The notes under the pieces: model-generated
Told to the model about the DNA's origin: nothing
The model's database searches: none
The model's input: only the letters and a program-made list of their open reading frames with translations
Program-made: the position numbers and the translations under genes
From: Nymphalis io
Taxonomy: Eukaryota > Arthropoda > Insecta > Lepidoptera > Nymphalidae
Direction: 5' to 3'
NCBI RefSeq assembly: GCF_905147045.1
Contig: NC_065898.1
Coordinates: 5,456,001-5,520,000 of the forward strand
DNA length: 64,000 bases
Shown here: positions 10,922 to 24,116 of the stretch, piece after piece
How the letters are laid out: each line of letters starts with the position of its first letter
Numbering within the stretch: position 1 is the first letter of the stretch

Positions 10922-13056
10922 AGGTATTTTATTATTTTACAGCTTATTTTATAAGTGTCTAAGTAATAAATCAATCCGCCAATACAATAAAACAAAAATG
11001 CGACATAAATTAGACAAGAATCGTACGTCTGTCCCTGTCGTCTTATCTACTTTCTTGTACATTGAGATTCAAATAGTACAATAGGTCTCGAGTAGGTCAA
11101 GTAGATCTGTTCCCGACGTAATCCTTCACATCCCCGATCCTTCGCTATAGGCTGCTTACACATATGTCGACAATATCGAAAGTCGATACCTAGCTTAACA
11201 AATTTGTGGTATAAGCCGTAACTGCCATAGATATTGACTGTCTTCTTGGTCTGCAGCCTTATAAGATAGTTTGTTAGGTATCTTATAAAGCCGCAGTCTG
11301 GGATCGAACCATAGGTTACCATTTAACCTTTTGACATGTACATTTATACTTATGTAGTATTTACAAATTATATAGATAATAAATTTAAATAGAATTGCTA
11401 TTTTATACATTGGTGTGTTATGTAAGCCTGTGACGGTAGATGTGAAGTAAGCCTTAGCGTTTGCATTCTACTTATAACTTTGTATCGAGTGTATATAAGA
11501 TGATTCTTATACTTGAAGAAATTAAAAAATGCTGTAAAATTATACAAGATTTGTGTATTGCTATTTTATTCCCTTATAATATGTATATGCTTCCAATTCG
11601 GTCTACAATATTTGGAACTGAAACTAATAATAATTCAATTATATTATTTATAATCAATATTATAACAAATATAAAAGGTATATTATAAAACATATATTTT
11701 TCATACTATTGTAATAATATATAGCAAGGAAGTATACAATATACGCGCCTCGCATATGGGCCTCGTACAGAGCGGCGAAGAGCGGGCATGACGGCATATA
11801 CGAACGTCATGTCGTTTGGCGTTACGGCATATTCGATGTTTAATCCCTTAAATCAATAATATTATCATCTTTCGATTCGTAACACAATTATTGCTAATCC
11901 TGTTTTGTTGCTGCTGTCCGTAGCATTTTCTACCGGGAAATACAGATTTTTATTGAAAACGGATTTGCATCTCACTTTTTATAATGGAAGGTAGATTCAA
12001 CGGCAATGCATTTATAAAATAGTTCTTGCTTTTTTATTTGCTATAACACTGAAAGCTTCAAATACTTTTAGGTACCTACTTACATACATAGCAACGACTA
12101 GCTTAACATTAATTGTTGTGTTATATTGAATTATATAGACTAAAATATTACAATAAAAATGTCGACATATACCTAAATTGACAATTAATACACTCAGATA
12201 TTTGTAAAATCCATAAACTGCTCAGGGAATTTTATATTATTGAGACTTAAGAAAATGTTGACTTCTCAAAATGAAAACACATTAACTTTTAAATTGGAAA
12301 GTTAGTAAAAAATATCTTATAAACCTGTGTTAACTATGCATACAAATCACAAGGGTAGGGCATTCAATTTTATTCGCTTATCACCTCACATTTACCCTAA
12401 AATCCGTTACGGAGCTGTTTATCTTCTGCCGATATAAATCTCGTCGAACTACCTGATATTGTTAGTATACAGGCAAAGGTCACGGGACGTATCGTTGAGT
12501 CATCTACCGTTTGTCATGATCACTCCTCGTTTTAAGTGTTACTTGAAACCAGTAATAAATACTACTTAAGTTACTAATATTTATAAGCCAAAGAAGCCTT
12601 ATTAAATACGTGGTTAAAGTCACTTTCGATTACAGTTGAAGTGAATATCAAACATATATAACAATTCACTGTACCGAAAATGTTTTAAGTGAAATTTCAT
12701 TTGAGGGTTCACCTTACGTACGTGTGAAGGACAAAGTCAAAGGTGACAGATGTTTCTGAGTAATTCTCATTTGTCATCACTTCAATTGAATTTGTCTTGA
12801 CACTTTTTTTTCAACGTCATTGCATTTTATTTATTGCGTAACGAAAGAAGTGTTCTTAAGTGTGTATCATTTATTTTTTGGTGATATCAATTTCTTTTAT
12901 CTTTTTCTTTTTTTAATACTTCAAATAAATGATGCAGTAAGTTTCGTAATGGTGTTGATGAATAAGTGGTAGAAATAATCACAATATCAAAATTAAAATA
13001 GAATCTTTAAGTTTCTCCAAACGAGTCCCTTCCAAGGAGAATCGGAAAAAAATAAA
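10922..13056. other. Unassigned AT-rich DNA
   Basis: No gene or named repeat recognised. Overlapping short frames on both strands at 11,047-11,410 and 11,461-11,688 have no family resemblance that I can see. A slightly GC-richer patch lies at about 11,740-11,830. Confidence 0.4.
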
Positions 13057-13060
13057 TATT

Positions 13061-13195
13061 ATAAATGCAGAAGTGAGTTTGTTTATTGGTTACGCTTTAA
13101 CTGCTCAACCGATTATCATGAAATTCTGCATACACGTTGTCAGTGGTACAAAAAAGTATCTACCACGCTACATCACCCCCGCGAAGTCAGCGAAA
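13061..13195 (+). repeat. Possible dispersed repeat
   Basis: The stretch beginning AAATGCAGAAGTGAGTTTG, followed by CAACCGATTATCATGAAATT, resembles a motif seen repeatedly at the ends of lepidopteran dispersed repeats. A shorter relative occurs at 6,818. The boundaries are not visible. Confidence 0.4.
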
Positions 13196-13239
13196 GTTAC
13201 ATAAGTACAAAAGTGAAGTAACAACGCGTAAACGTCCTT

Positions 13240-13483
13240 GCTATCTCCTCAAGAACCTCCTGTTGAGGTAAAGGGTTCGGGGTTTTATTCAACACGCTGC
13301 TCCCAGCGGGTCGGGGAATAAATATATTTTCCAAAACATGTAGGTTTTCTCGCGATGTTTTCCTTCGCTGCCAGAGATGAATTGTAAATACAGATTTTAC
13401 ACTTGAAAAACTCAGCGGTGTTTGCATCAAACGACCTTCGCTTGCGAGCTATGTTTTCTTTCGGCTAGGTCATCTCAGCTTTA
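13240..13483 (-). repeat. SINE-B, diverged
   Basis: On the minus strand the order CACGCTGCTCC, AGGTTTTCTCGCGATGTTTT, then the head GGTCATCTCAGC matches SINE-B. There are many substitutions, and the B-box has lost the GGTTTGAACC consensus. Confidence 0.7.
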
Positions 13484-13821
13484 TACACGTAATCTGTATA
13501 CGAATATTTAATGTACATAAAACGTATAAAACGACTGCTTTAAATGGAATATCTTTAACATGACGAATAATGAAGTACCAGGCTATAATCATACATGAGG
13601 AGCTTCGTTTGAAGTGGCCACTTTATGGCACTTAAATTTGTATCAGGTATGAATTATAAAATATATTTTCCATTTAGAAGGAGAGAAAAGTGAAGTAATG
13701 TAAATATTATTTCGATTTAATGTTAAGGTAAAGTTTTCACTGATTATTATCTAGCTATAAAGCAAGTAAATTAAAAAAACAGTATAATTTACTTGCTAGT
13801 AGTGATTTGTGCAAGACGACA

Positions 13822-14132
13822 TCTCGTCACGCGTTCTTACCACTGGGCGATGGTAAAATGGAATCTTAACCTATTGATCGTAGGTTCAAACCCAGGAAAG
13901 CACCACTGAATTTTCATGTACTTAATTTGTAATTATAATTGATCTCGAACTTGACGGTGAAGGAAAAGATCGTGAGGAAATCTGCATGTATTTCATTTCA
14001 CTGAAATTCTGCCACATGTGTATTCCATCAATCCGCATTACAGCAGCGTGGTAGAATAAGCTGCAAACCTTCTCCTCAAAAAGGGAGTGGAGGCATTAGC
14101 CCAGCAGTGGGGACATTCACAGGCTGTTATTG
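13822..14132 (+). repeat. SINE-B, near full length, rearranged head
   Basis: From ATCTTAACCTATTGATCG onward the copy follows the plus-strand family order to CAGCAGTGGGGACATTCACAGGC (written here as family blocks CAGCAGTGGGG and ACATTCACAGGC). The segment at 13,828-13,849 (TCACGCGTTCTTACCACTGG) is the tRNA-like head in inverted orientation. It joins the body through a short GATGG spacer. This is a second example in the window of a SINE whose 5' head is inverted. Confidence 0.82.
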
Positions 14133-14140
14133 TATACTAT

Positions 14141-14404
14141 GCGCTTTATGCAAGCCTATCTGAGTAGGTACTCATCAGATATTCTACAGCTAACAGTTAG
14201 TATTGTTGTTTTCCAGATTAAAGTGTGAATAATCCAGTACAATAACAGGCACAAGGGTCATATCATCTTAGCTCTTAAGGTTAGTTGGCGCATTTGCGAT
14301 GTAAGGAATTGTTAACATTTCTTACAGTGCCGATGGCCGATGCTGACCATTTACCGTCACGTAGCTCATTTACTCATCCCACCTTCCTATTTCATATAAA
14401 AAAA
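14141..14404 (+). repeat. SINE-C, diverged
   Basis: GCTTTATGCAAGCCTATCTG, CTCATCAGATATTCTAC, AACAGGCACAAGGGTCATAT, GACCATTTACCGTCACGTAG and CCTATTTCATATAAAAAAA follow the SINE-C order. It lacks the CCACC part of the head. It lies only 8 bp after the SINE-B copy. Confidence 0.78.
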
Positions 14405-15817
14405 TATCACCTGCGCAGATCGAAGCTTTGAAATTCTGTCGAGAAATTTATTGACATTATTTCCTGAATAGGTAAAAGTGTACTTTACTTCATATTATTG
14501 ATTAATAATGTCATAGCATTACACAAAACTATATTCATACATACATAAAAAATCGAACAAAACTAGGGGTTTTAGAAAATTCTTGCTAAAGAATTTTGTT
14601 TAACTATTCTAATTCGGATTTTCTGTTTGGATACAAAAGACTTTTTAATAAGATTTCTTATTGTTTGTCCCAGAGATTCTTTTTTTATATTGACAATTTT
14701 AATTAAACCGGATGTTACGACCTTATTGCGCTCTTATTTAAATAAGTATTGTTGACCGTCTAATAACCAACATTACGCTAAATTCATCAACCTTTATGCA
14801 CAACTTCGGACTTTATTACAAACGATACAAGTTCAAAGTCCTTTGTCCTATTCAATATATATAAGTCTTCTTGGGTTAGAATAGGGCTGGCACAGGTCAA
14901 TTTTGCGCCCGAACAAAATTAATTAGCGTCCAGCATTTCATAATGAACGAATAACGAAGGGACGAGACAATATGACTCTCATATTGATTGTGTATTTTTT
15001 ATCTAAGTGTAACATATGATGAGTATAGCTGAAATGCTTCGTTGGTTTAGCGACTCGTTTATAAAGTTGGTGATCTTTTTTATGTGTGTGTTTGTGTGTG
15101 TCCATGCGTAATCACGGCAGAATTCTCAAATTCCCCATTCTCATAGTCCGGCAATTCGATACAACCGGTTTTAATGGTACAGAAGCCGTGGTTTTTAGTT
15201 TAATTTCAGTGTTTCACTGCCTCCTAACTACGGGTACATTTATTGACAAAAAATACAATAGCTTATAATATGGCGACCCGGAATTTGAAACAGGCACATT
15301 TAGCTAAGTTATTTCTAAGCTAGGGAGATACTTTCTATATAAAATTAGGCCTTTGAGGGTAATGTAAGATTTTTAAAATACAACCTTAAAAAAACAATAA
15401 GTCTTAGTCACAGATTTTTCATTTATTTTTATAAATTTATTATATAAGATGTTTACTTTATAATCATCGTGAACAATTCAAGTTCATTTTCGAAACATAC
15501 CTTGAGACGAATTGGCTAAACATTTATTCGGGTCTCATGACATTACCTAAATTCAGAGAAAATCTAACGTCATATTCCCGAGGGAAATCACCGAAAGGGG
15601 TTATTTCATATGTAATGCGACGTTTATATATATGTTATATATTCGTCTTCGTAAATAACTTTACAGGTCGGTTTTTTATTAAAAACTAATGGTCTACATT
15701 CCAAAAAGTGGAAAAGGAAACAAATACAACGTTTTATTTGTAGTTGTTAAGTTTTATTAATACTTTTGACGATATGAGTAATCTGGGCGTGGACTTTAAT
15801 TAGTGTTTAGCGAATGA
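14405..15817. other. AT-rich stretch with no recognised feature
   Basis: No gene or named repeat found. A 60 aa frame at 15,086-15,268 has no recognisable family. Confidence 0.4.
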
Positions 15818-15927
15818 TTAGTTAAACAATTATGTGTCTTCTTTTTTTAAATGTCAAATCAATAATGCCAAAAAGAACCCAATAAGTTTTTAACTGTACA
15901 GCCGCTAGTTTATAAGTAAGGCCGTAA
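15818..15927. mobile_element. MITE copy with decayed left end
   Basis: Shares AGTTAAACAA, AATGTCAAATCAATAATG and the right end GTAAGGCCGTAA with the element at 37,300-37,425. The left terminal inverted repeat is no longer recognisable, so this is an older copy of the same non-autonomous DNA element. Confidence 0.65.
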
Positions 15928-16034
15928 GATTTAACAATGTATATTTCCTTCCGAGATGATAATTTGAGTATTTCGGAAAAGTATAATATAAACTAGGATT
16001 TTTGATACATAGATTTTTTCGTTGGCAATATTGT

Positions 16035-16125
16035 AGAAATTTCTTACAGTGCCAAATTATATCTATGAACGGTGGTGACCACACCATCAGGTGGCTTAAT
16101 TGCCCTATATATCCTATTTTATGGG
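16035..16125 (+). repeat. SINE-C, 3' fragment, diverged
   Basis: ATTTCTTACAGTGCC, GGTGGTGACCACACCATCAG and CCTATTTTATG match the last third of SINE-C. There is no clear poly(A) tail. Confidence 0.65.
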
Positions 16126-19100
16126 AATAAGACAATAATAATAATAAATAAATTCTTGTAATGTAAAAGAATAAACTTTAACTTTAACTTAATACTTTTT
16201 AATCAATCAATAAACACTTCGTTACTAAATTATTTACTAATCGATTACATACTAAAAAAGCATAGCAAAAATTCACCGAGTCGATAAAAACTGAAATATG
16301 GTGATCGTCAGAGCGTTTAAGCTTAAAATATTTTTCACGCATCAACATGCGTTGCAGAACTGATAAAGACAGAAGAATGCAGGTCAGTGACCTCGACTTG
16401 AGTCAGATGTCAGCTGCCGGCCGCTGAAGTACTGCTTGCACCCTTTCGACACTGCGGCACCGACTAGTTATGTGGTTTAATTTCATCGATTTGTCGATAG
16501 TGGAAATAAAAATATAATTAAATATTTAGATAATAATTGTTAATACGTAAATTACGAATTTATATATATATTAATATGTAAATTACGAATATATAACAAA
16601 ACCAATAAACGTATAAGAAATTAAATATTGACTTAATAAACAATCTTTATATATTGATTGTATATTGATTGTGGTACTAATAACTTTTATACATAATTTT
16701 TTAATCGAAAGATTTCTTTCAAAACAAAATAAGATGTAAGAAAATATCCATATAACTGAACCTGTCATGATTTTTAAATTAATTATAAAATTCATAACAT
16801 ATCAAAACTATTTCACTTCCCGTCACGTATTATATCGATAGTCTCATGCTTAATTTATCGACATCGAAAAAAAGAAGTATCAACTTCCCTTATTAAGCAA
16901 GCGCCTTGTTTCATCTCCCACTATAAATGACCAGATAGGAACTGAATGGCTGCTTTGTAGTGGGTATTGCCTACTTTATGGACTATACAGATGTAGTTAA
17001 ACCACTTCGAGACAGACTGCTGTTGCCTAAGCCCAGCGCAATTCAAATAAACTTCTTATCAATAGCTTCCACAGAATATCATTAAATTTTATATACATTA
17101 AAGCAAAAACAACCGTTTCAAGGCGGTGATAACTTTCATTCGTTCGAATAATTGCTTTAATGTCCTTGCGCTTTAACACTGCATAGAATAAGTGCATTTC
17201 AAATCAACAAATCCTAAGTAAGGACCTTAGAAGAGCGAGTCCATTAGAAATGGCATTACGGCGTTTTAATGAGGAAACCAGTGTAGCTAAACTCGAACAG
17301 TATTTACGTTGAAACATATTTATTAAAATATAATATTAAAATAATTTAATTTATTCTATAAAATTTAATAAATTTTTGCTATATATGAATAAGCTTTTAT
17401 TTGTTACCAATAGTGCACATATTATTTCGTCATTATCACAAATCATAGAAAAGGTAGAACTTCTACGTATTTAAAATTCGAACACTGCATTCGAATTTAG
17501 TTATAATAAAGATTTCTTCAACTGACGACCGATGTTTCATAGTGATACTCAATAGTGTTGTAAATAATTAATTTTATATTCAAACTTTATTTAAATGAAA
17601 GAACTTGCGTATAATGAGACGTAATCAAATGAATGGGCATATAAATTACAACCAAATTACGTGTGTGTAATTCATCCTCGTAATAACATAAACATAATTC
17701 ATTCTCAAGAATGTTACAATACCTATTATACATTTAGAAGTACAACAAACCTTTCTAAATATTGTACATAACCTTTATAAATATATATATATATTTTAAA
17801 TAAACAATGTTCAAGGCAGAGATTTTGTTTTGAGTTGAAGGATATTTAAAAAAAATGAAGTTACTTATCTCGTCGCAAGATTTACGCCTTCAGGTCATTT
17901 AGGAGTGAGATACGAACTTGATATATAATATATAAGGCTTTTTTGCCTTGTATATTATATATTGCTTTTGTGCAACCCTTTTTGAATTGGTTGAAAATAA
18001 CAGTTTTGTTTTCGATATAATTTTTAAAACTCAAACAAATACAATTGTTTATTTCTTTTATTTTTTATTTAAATGTTATAAAAAAATAACGCATAGCCGC
18101 ACGACCCGGAAAGCGCGTGTTAGGATAAAATACGAACTCCTTTCTGTCGACCTCTTTTGCGTCCAAGGAAAAAAAAATTAAAAAGTAAAGCCCGTTCGTG
18201 CCTGTACGCTTAAAATCGTCTGATTACTTCCTTCCGTTACACAACGGCCAGCTCTCGCGTTATTAAAAGCAAAGCTTGTAGAAGAAATTCATGGTCCTAT
18301 TTTATTGTTCTACCGTAAAACTGACTTGTTTACGAGCGAAATACATTATTTCACAATATTTTTATGTTGTTTTTTTTAACATTTAATTCTACATCTATAT
18401 CTACTAGCATTTATGCGACTTGAAGACATGCTTTGTAATAATTACAAATTCCTTTAAATATTTTTTTTTTAAATTAATTACAACACATTTACATTAATAA
18501 TTTTAGTGTTATATAAGGTGAGACGAGTCTCTTTTATTAGGTATTAGCATTCGATCACAATCGAACCTATTCTACTTATTTTTAATAATATATTAATTTA
18601 TTTCAAAATATAAATTGTATGATTGAACGTCTATAAATGTTATTATTATCAATACGATGAAAAATGTAGTTTGATTGATCAAATAATGTAGTTTGATATA
18701 TACGTCGATCTTGTCTTTAAATAGGACATAGGCATTTTTAACTATATACTTTAAAAAAAACTACAAAAGCTAAATTATTAACCGAGCGAAGCGAGCCTGT
18801 AACGACTTGCTCATTTCAACAGCTCGCCTGGCACTTAATATCTTCTGATGAAATAAAAGATCCAAACATTTATGGATCTTAAATAAATACTCATAAAAAC
18901 GTCTAAGGTTTCTACTAAAAGATGTCAAAGAAATACGCCTTATGAAATACAACTTATAAGGTGTATACATTTTATAAACACTTAATGTTTCCCTATAAAA
19001 TCAAACACGACGACTTGTAAACTAGGAATGGTAGACAATTTATTCTGCATTCTTTTAAAGAATCTATACATTTAAAGGTATTCTATAAAACAAAACATAC

Positions 19101-20268
19101 ATAATATTTTGAAAAAAGGAATCTCAGAACGCGATTTACGTTCTGCATTCTCAGAGTATAAATTCTTAAACATTTGATGATATTATTTTAAAACTAAACT
19201 ACCCACCACGACATTTATATGGCATTAAAGTTTTTTTGCTAAAAAGGATGATACTTTGAACAGGTTGATTAGATAAAGTTGATAAATGGACTTCGCTTGG
19301 CTTCCGCTTTAAATAAAAATTTCGCAAATCTCTTTCTTAATGCGACTCTAAATTATGAAACAAATCTTCCTCAAATACAAAGTCCTTATTTTATTTAAGC
19401 TGTGCGTGGAGTCGTTTTTTAGGATATATTTACAGAGATCAAAAGTAAATAAGATACGTATTAGACAAAGCGCTGACATAGTTTCAATTTAGCATTTCAA
19501 CTTCCATTACAAAAATTACAAATGTCGTAAGCAAAACCAGGGATTTACGTTATCCCATCTCAATCAGTCTCGTTCGCTTGCACTATCGTGACTTGCGTGA
19601 TAAACTTGTAATTTATTTATTGGTGTTGTTATTATAAGAGTTATTGTAACTGGTTGTTAATTCTACTAATCTTTATCAACTACGATACGTTCTCGATTCA
19701 ATTTCAATCCAACTTTGACCAATCTATATTAATTCGGATCGGAATCATATAATGTGTCCATATACAATTATGCCATATAAATTGTATATGTCCATATACA
19801 ATGTATAATGTGTCCATATACAATTATGCCAAAATAAACTTAATTGTCAACTTTTATGCGAATAGTCGATAATTAAATAATACGAAAACGGATAAGCCGC
19901 AGCGATTACGCTTCCATTCGATTGCAATAATGTGACGATTGATGTGTTAATAGAATTAGCCCCCCGTTGCTATGATTAGTTTAGTATTTGTTGTATTAAC
20001 ATGATCTTATTAAAAGACAGGTGTTTTCTCTAATCTGCCTTCAAACCTGCTTTTAATTTGAGCATTGTTTCAAATTGTTCTTTTAACAAAATTAATTTTC
20101 GATACTTGTAAATTTACATTACTTTCTTAAATTTGTTTATATTTTATTAATGTTTCGGAAATTATTTTAACGTTATCTCAGTGGGGATTAGCTCATTTGA
20201 ACCCGCAATTTTCATTTACGATTAAAATGTTCTATTCACTGGATCATTCTATGTTTGCTTATTTACCG
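16126..20268. other. Largest gene-free, repeat-poor stretch in the left half
   Basis: About 4.1 kb in which I recognise no gene and no named repeat apart from local duplications at about 16,545-16,590 and 19,748-19,832. Short frames at 16,583-16,795, 17,948-18,181 and 18,770-18,970 have no family resemblance. A GC-richer patch at about 16,370-16,450 is unexplained. Confidence 0.4.
19748..19832. repeat. Local direct duplication, 55 bp period
   Basis: The block AATGTGTCCATATACAATTA occurs at 19,752 and again at 19,807, in both cases continuing into TGCCA. A third, partial GTCCATATACAAT lies between them. This is a small tandem duplication of AT-rich DNA. Confidence 0.85.
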
Positions 20269-20331
20269 TAACAGCCTGTGAATGTCCCACTGCTGGGCTA
20301 AGGGCCTCCTCTCCCTTTTTGAAGAGAAGGT
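20269..20331 (-). repeat. SINE-B, 3' end only
   Basis: The complement of CAGCCTGTGAATGTCCCACT, with GCTGGGCTAAGGGCCTCCTC, is the terminal part of SINE-B. The copy is 5'-truncated to about 60 bp. Confidence 0.8.
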
Positions 20332-20934
20332 ACTAAAGTACTATAAATGCTTATATAATACTATATATACAACAAAGTATCCGAAATATAATGGGGCTAA
20401 CGTGATTAGGATTTGTATTAAACAGATTATCTATAATTTTGATTAAATTTCGAATATTTTTTATCGTTACAATATTGCAAAAAATTATGTTTCCATAATG
20501 TATAAAATGTGAATAATTGGAGCGGTTGATAAGACTCTTGAGTGAATGTATTTAAAATGTCTAGACATCTTATTCTTCTTAAACGGCTTTAAGACTCTTA
20601 CTAATCTTAAAAATGATTTAACTTGTATATTAGTAAAATAAATTATTTTTACTTAGTCATCTTCTATTAGTATTAAATAGCGTGCACAGGTATCGTAACG
20701 AGTTAGAATACGGCAAATTAAGTCGTTTTTATTTTCTTTTAGCATTTGATTTACTGCCATAAGATTTCAATAATTCTAAGGATGATATGCTTTTGACACC
20801 ATCGCAAACTAAATTATCAAGCAAAATATCGCATACAATACTATACAATAGAGTATTGATCACCAGTATTTGTTGCAGCTGGCTGACGCGCCAATGATCT
20901 TGTAGGCTTAAATTTCTGAATCCAAGTCTGTCCT

Positions 20935-21048
20935 CCAACCCGCATTGGAGCAGCGTGGTGGAATAAGCTCCAAACCTTCTCCTCAAAAAGAGGAGAGGAG
21001 GCCTTTAGCCCAGCAGTGGGACATTCACAGGCTGTTACATCATTACAT
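20935..21048 (+). repeat. SINE-B, 5'-truncated, with 12 bp target-site duplication
   Basis: Starts at CCAACCCGCATTGGAGCAGC and ends in CAGCAGTGGGACATTCACAG plus a short TTACATCATTACA tail. It is flanked by a perfect 12 bp repeat, CAAGTCTGTCCT (20,923-20,934 and 21,049-21,060). The truncated start inside an exact duplication shows that truncation happened at insertion, as in LINE-driven target-primed reverse transcription. Confidence 0.92.
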
Positions 21049-21060
21049 CAAGTCTGTCCT

Positions 21061-22204
21061 ATCTAGACAAGTATTTATATAGACCATACCTGTTTTAATT
21101 TTTAATATTTTACCCAAACACAGTTTAGAAATAGAAGTCTATGAGTGTCACGCATTGATTTGAAATAATTATTTATACTAATTTCTATTCAACCTTTTTG
21201 GTTTTCAATAAGTCTCATGAAATATATTCATTCGAAACAGTTTCTTATTTCTTTTTCCAGAAAATATTCAATAGCAACTAATGAGAGTTGGTTCATTCAT
21301 ACGTTTTTTCACAGCAAAATTACCTTTGACTCAAAACGTGTTATACAAAACTGAACACGTGAGTATTTATTACCAATTCATTCGTTCAATAGAAACACGA
21401 ATGTGCTTTTGAATATGAACGTAATGAACGAAATGTGATAATGATCGATTTTGTTTTAAATTATATTAATTAAATATATAAATAAAATCATTTTGAATAA
21501 GACATACATACTAACGTTTGAATTTCCATTTATAACTAAACCGAGATGATCAGATATTTGCTGAAATTAGTTTATTAAAATTACAAGTCAATTTTAATTA
21601 CTACATAATATTGTTTTCATATGAAGGAAACATTGAGAGGGAATTGCGTATCTAAAAGAAATCTGAAAGCATTCGAATAAATCTGCGGACGCTTCGTTCA
21701 TTAAATCAAAGGCGAAGAGAAATTGTCCGTTTATGGAACGTTTTTTACTATTACTTATTTTTTTGCTTAATTCTTATAAGATTACTTCATTGTGTATATT
21801 CCGCATTCCCTGTTAAATGATTGCAAACAACTTGATGATCGTTAACATAAGATCACATTAGCTTGAACATTTATATGCGAGTAATCATTAAAAAAGTTAT
21901 TATCATTTTATCATCGTTAATAACCGTGGGACGCAGTATCTTGTAATTTTATAACAATATATGAGTAAGTTTACCGCCTTGTAAAAGCAGATTTATATTC
22001 GCTTAAAACTAAGTACTTCTTAGGTGCTTAGAGTTAGGAATTTAAATATATTTGTATATAGAGAGAGGACAAATTTTCGATACCTATATATATATATGTC
22101 CTTTGCAGCATACACGTTGTACCCCTAACAACGTATATGCAAATTGCATTACATTAATAATATTAGTAAGGATAAATGTTGCTTAGAGATTAGTTGTACA
22201 ATAC
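21061..22204. other. AT-rich stretch with no recognised feature
   Basis: No gene or named repeat found by eye. Confidence 0.4.
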
Positions 22205-22352
22205 TATGCCTTCTAAACAACCCAAGCTTCCTGGTATTGGTGATATAAGAGACGACGTTAATATCTCTTACGGTTCCAAGATCTATGGGTGACGATGGCC
22301 TCTTATCATCGGATGTTCCATTTTGCCAGTCTGCTACCTATTAAAAATAAAC
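22205..22352 (+). repeat. Probable retroposon 3' end, decayed
   Basis: GGGTGACGATGGCCTCTTAT followed by CATCGGATGTTCC and CTACCTATTAAAAATAAA resembles the 3' end shared by several lepidopteran retroposons (compare GACCACTTACCATCAGGTGG and CCTATTCTATAAAAA in SINE-C). The family cannot be fixed from this piece. Confidence 0.5.
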
Positions 22353-22973
22353 AAAGAAAACAGAGAAAGCACGGTGGATAGAACACGAGGCTTTTAGTTA
22401 TAAAAATATACAATATTACTAAAAGTGTTCATTTTCAATTAATTAATAAAATTCCTGTTTCAATTGATAAAACGTTGACTTAAATTAGAGGTTCTAATTT
22501 GTATAACAAATTCCGTTCATTGCACTGAAAGGTAAAATCTGCGACTGACGTTTTACTTAAAGTTAATAAGTAGCTATTTCTGTACTTCAAAATATTGTTA
22601 GGAATATGCCCGTTGAGACGTAAACTTAATCAAGGGCGAAATGTGTAAGCCCTTTAGAGTTTCCTTACCTCTCGAGTAACTTCATAAAGAGTTCGAGTAT
22701 GTATAATACGTACCGAGAGATATACATATGTATGTATATCTAAATGCATTAGTAAAGAGTTGACCTTCGTTTTTGCTTATATACTTATGTATATATTAGG
22801 CTTATGTATTATAAAAGACTTGAGAAGATAATTAAATTTCTTGATTTGATTTAACTGTGTAAAGAAAAAAACATTATTTATAGTACATAATATACTTCAT
22901 TCAAACACCAGGTCGGGCCGATAAAAAGCTACAAAAAAAATTCATAAGCAGTTCGTCTGGAAGTAATTTTTTT

Positions 22974-23057
22974 TTACACTGTCTCACTCATCTTTCAAAC
23001 CGGAACACAAAAATACCAAGTACTGCTGTTATATCTAGGTAGAATATCTGATGAGAT
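22974..23057 (-). repeat. SINE-C fragment
   Basis: The complement contains GGTAGAATATCTGATGAG and TTTCAAACCGGAACACAAAA, the first third of SINE-C. A T9 run lies at the left edge, where the tail would be. The 3' two thirds of the family are missing. Confidence 0.65.
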
Positions 23058-23094
23058 GATGAAAAGCACGTATATCCATTCCATAGGATTATAA

Positions 23095-23216
23095 AAGTGA
23101 GGGACTAGATAATGCACCATGTTCGCGCACATATTTGTGCGTTATGCGCTGCGCAGTTGGCTAGTCCTTATTGAGATTGACCGCCGTGGCCGAAATTGGT
23201 CAAAGGACGTCATAGT
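23095..23216 (+). repeat. SINE-A, 3' part
   Basis: Contains GCGCACATATTTGTGCG, CTGCGCAGTTGGCTAGTC and GGCCGAAATTGGTCAAAGG, the last third of SINE-A. It lies about 40 bp after a SINE-C fragment. Confidence 0.75.
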
Positions 23217-23288
23217 TAGCGCTGTAGAATATATTTTTATTCATATTTTATAGATTAATAAGTAAGTGAAGTTTAAAAATAAATTATT

Positions 23289-23404
23289 ACATCACGCTGC
23301 TTCAATGCGGATGGGTGGACCTTTATTCGATAAAATCATGCTTTCTAACGGTGTTTTCATTCACTACAACGTATGAGATGAATTATGAACACAAATTAAT
23401 TGCT
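23289..23404 (-). repeat. SINE-B middle fragment, decayed
   Basis: CACGCTGCTTCAATGCGG at the left and GAGATGAATTATGAACACAA at the right match SINE-B on the minus strand. The head and the 3' end are missing. Confidence 0.6.
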
Positions 23405-23405
23405 T

Positions 23406-24116
23406 ATATGTATCTATTGCAACAATAAGGTACAATTTGCCTGTACATAAGCTTTTTCTCTGCAAGATACATAGATCAGTTGATTCTATATATATGTATA
23501 TCACCAGAAAGTCAGTTCAAATTCTTGGAACACACAATGGAGCATTCTCCATGGTGACGGATTAAACGGTAACTCTAAAACCGTATCCTTCCTTAAAAGA
23601 AAGTTTTGTTAAAAGATATAGGCAAATCCTAATATGTCAAGTTAAAGTTCAAGTTGGAAAAGATGAGTATGTTTTTGATAACATCTACCAAAGAGATAAA
23701 GGAGGTCAGACAAGGTCGGTAATTTTTTTTAATAAATAATTTTGCTTCAAATATTTTTTTTCCTTAAATTATTAAAATTTAAAGTATTTATTACGACAAT
23801 TTTATACTTAAAAAGCACTAAATTTTTCCACGAGGTCAATGTAATATATGAACAAAAAAAAAATCGTGCAAACAAAGTTATACGAAGTTGAAAAAAAATA
23901 TATTCGGACAACACAGTGAGGTTTTTACCAACGAAAAATGAATATTTTTCCTTTAAAATTTGAAGTTTTAATGACCACCTGACGCAGCGGCATATACTAT
24001 GCTATGAACGAAAATCACGAGTTATATTTTCATTCACAATAAATGCTTAACTAAATGTATTTGTACAATATTTTACGAGCAAGTATACGTTATATATACA
24101 ATCAGTGGCGACGTAT
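23406..24116. other. AT-rich stretch with no recognised feature
   Basis: No gene or named repeat found. Confidence 0.4.
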
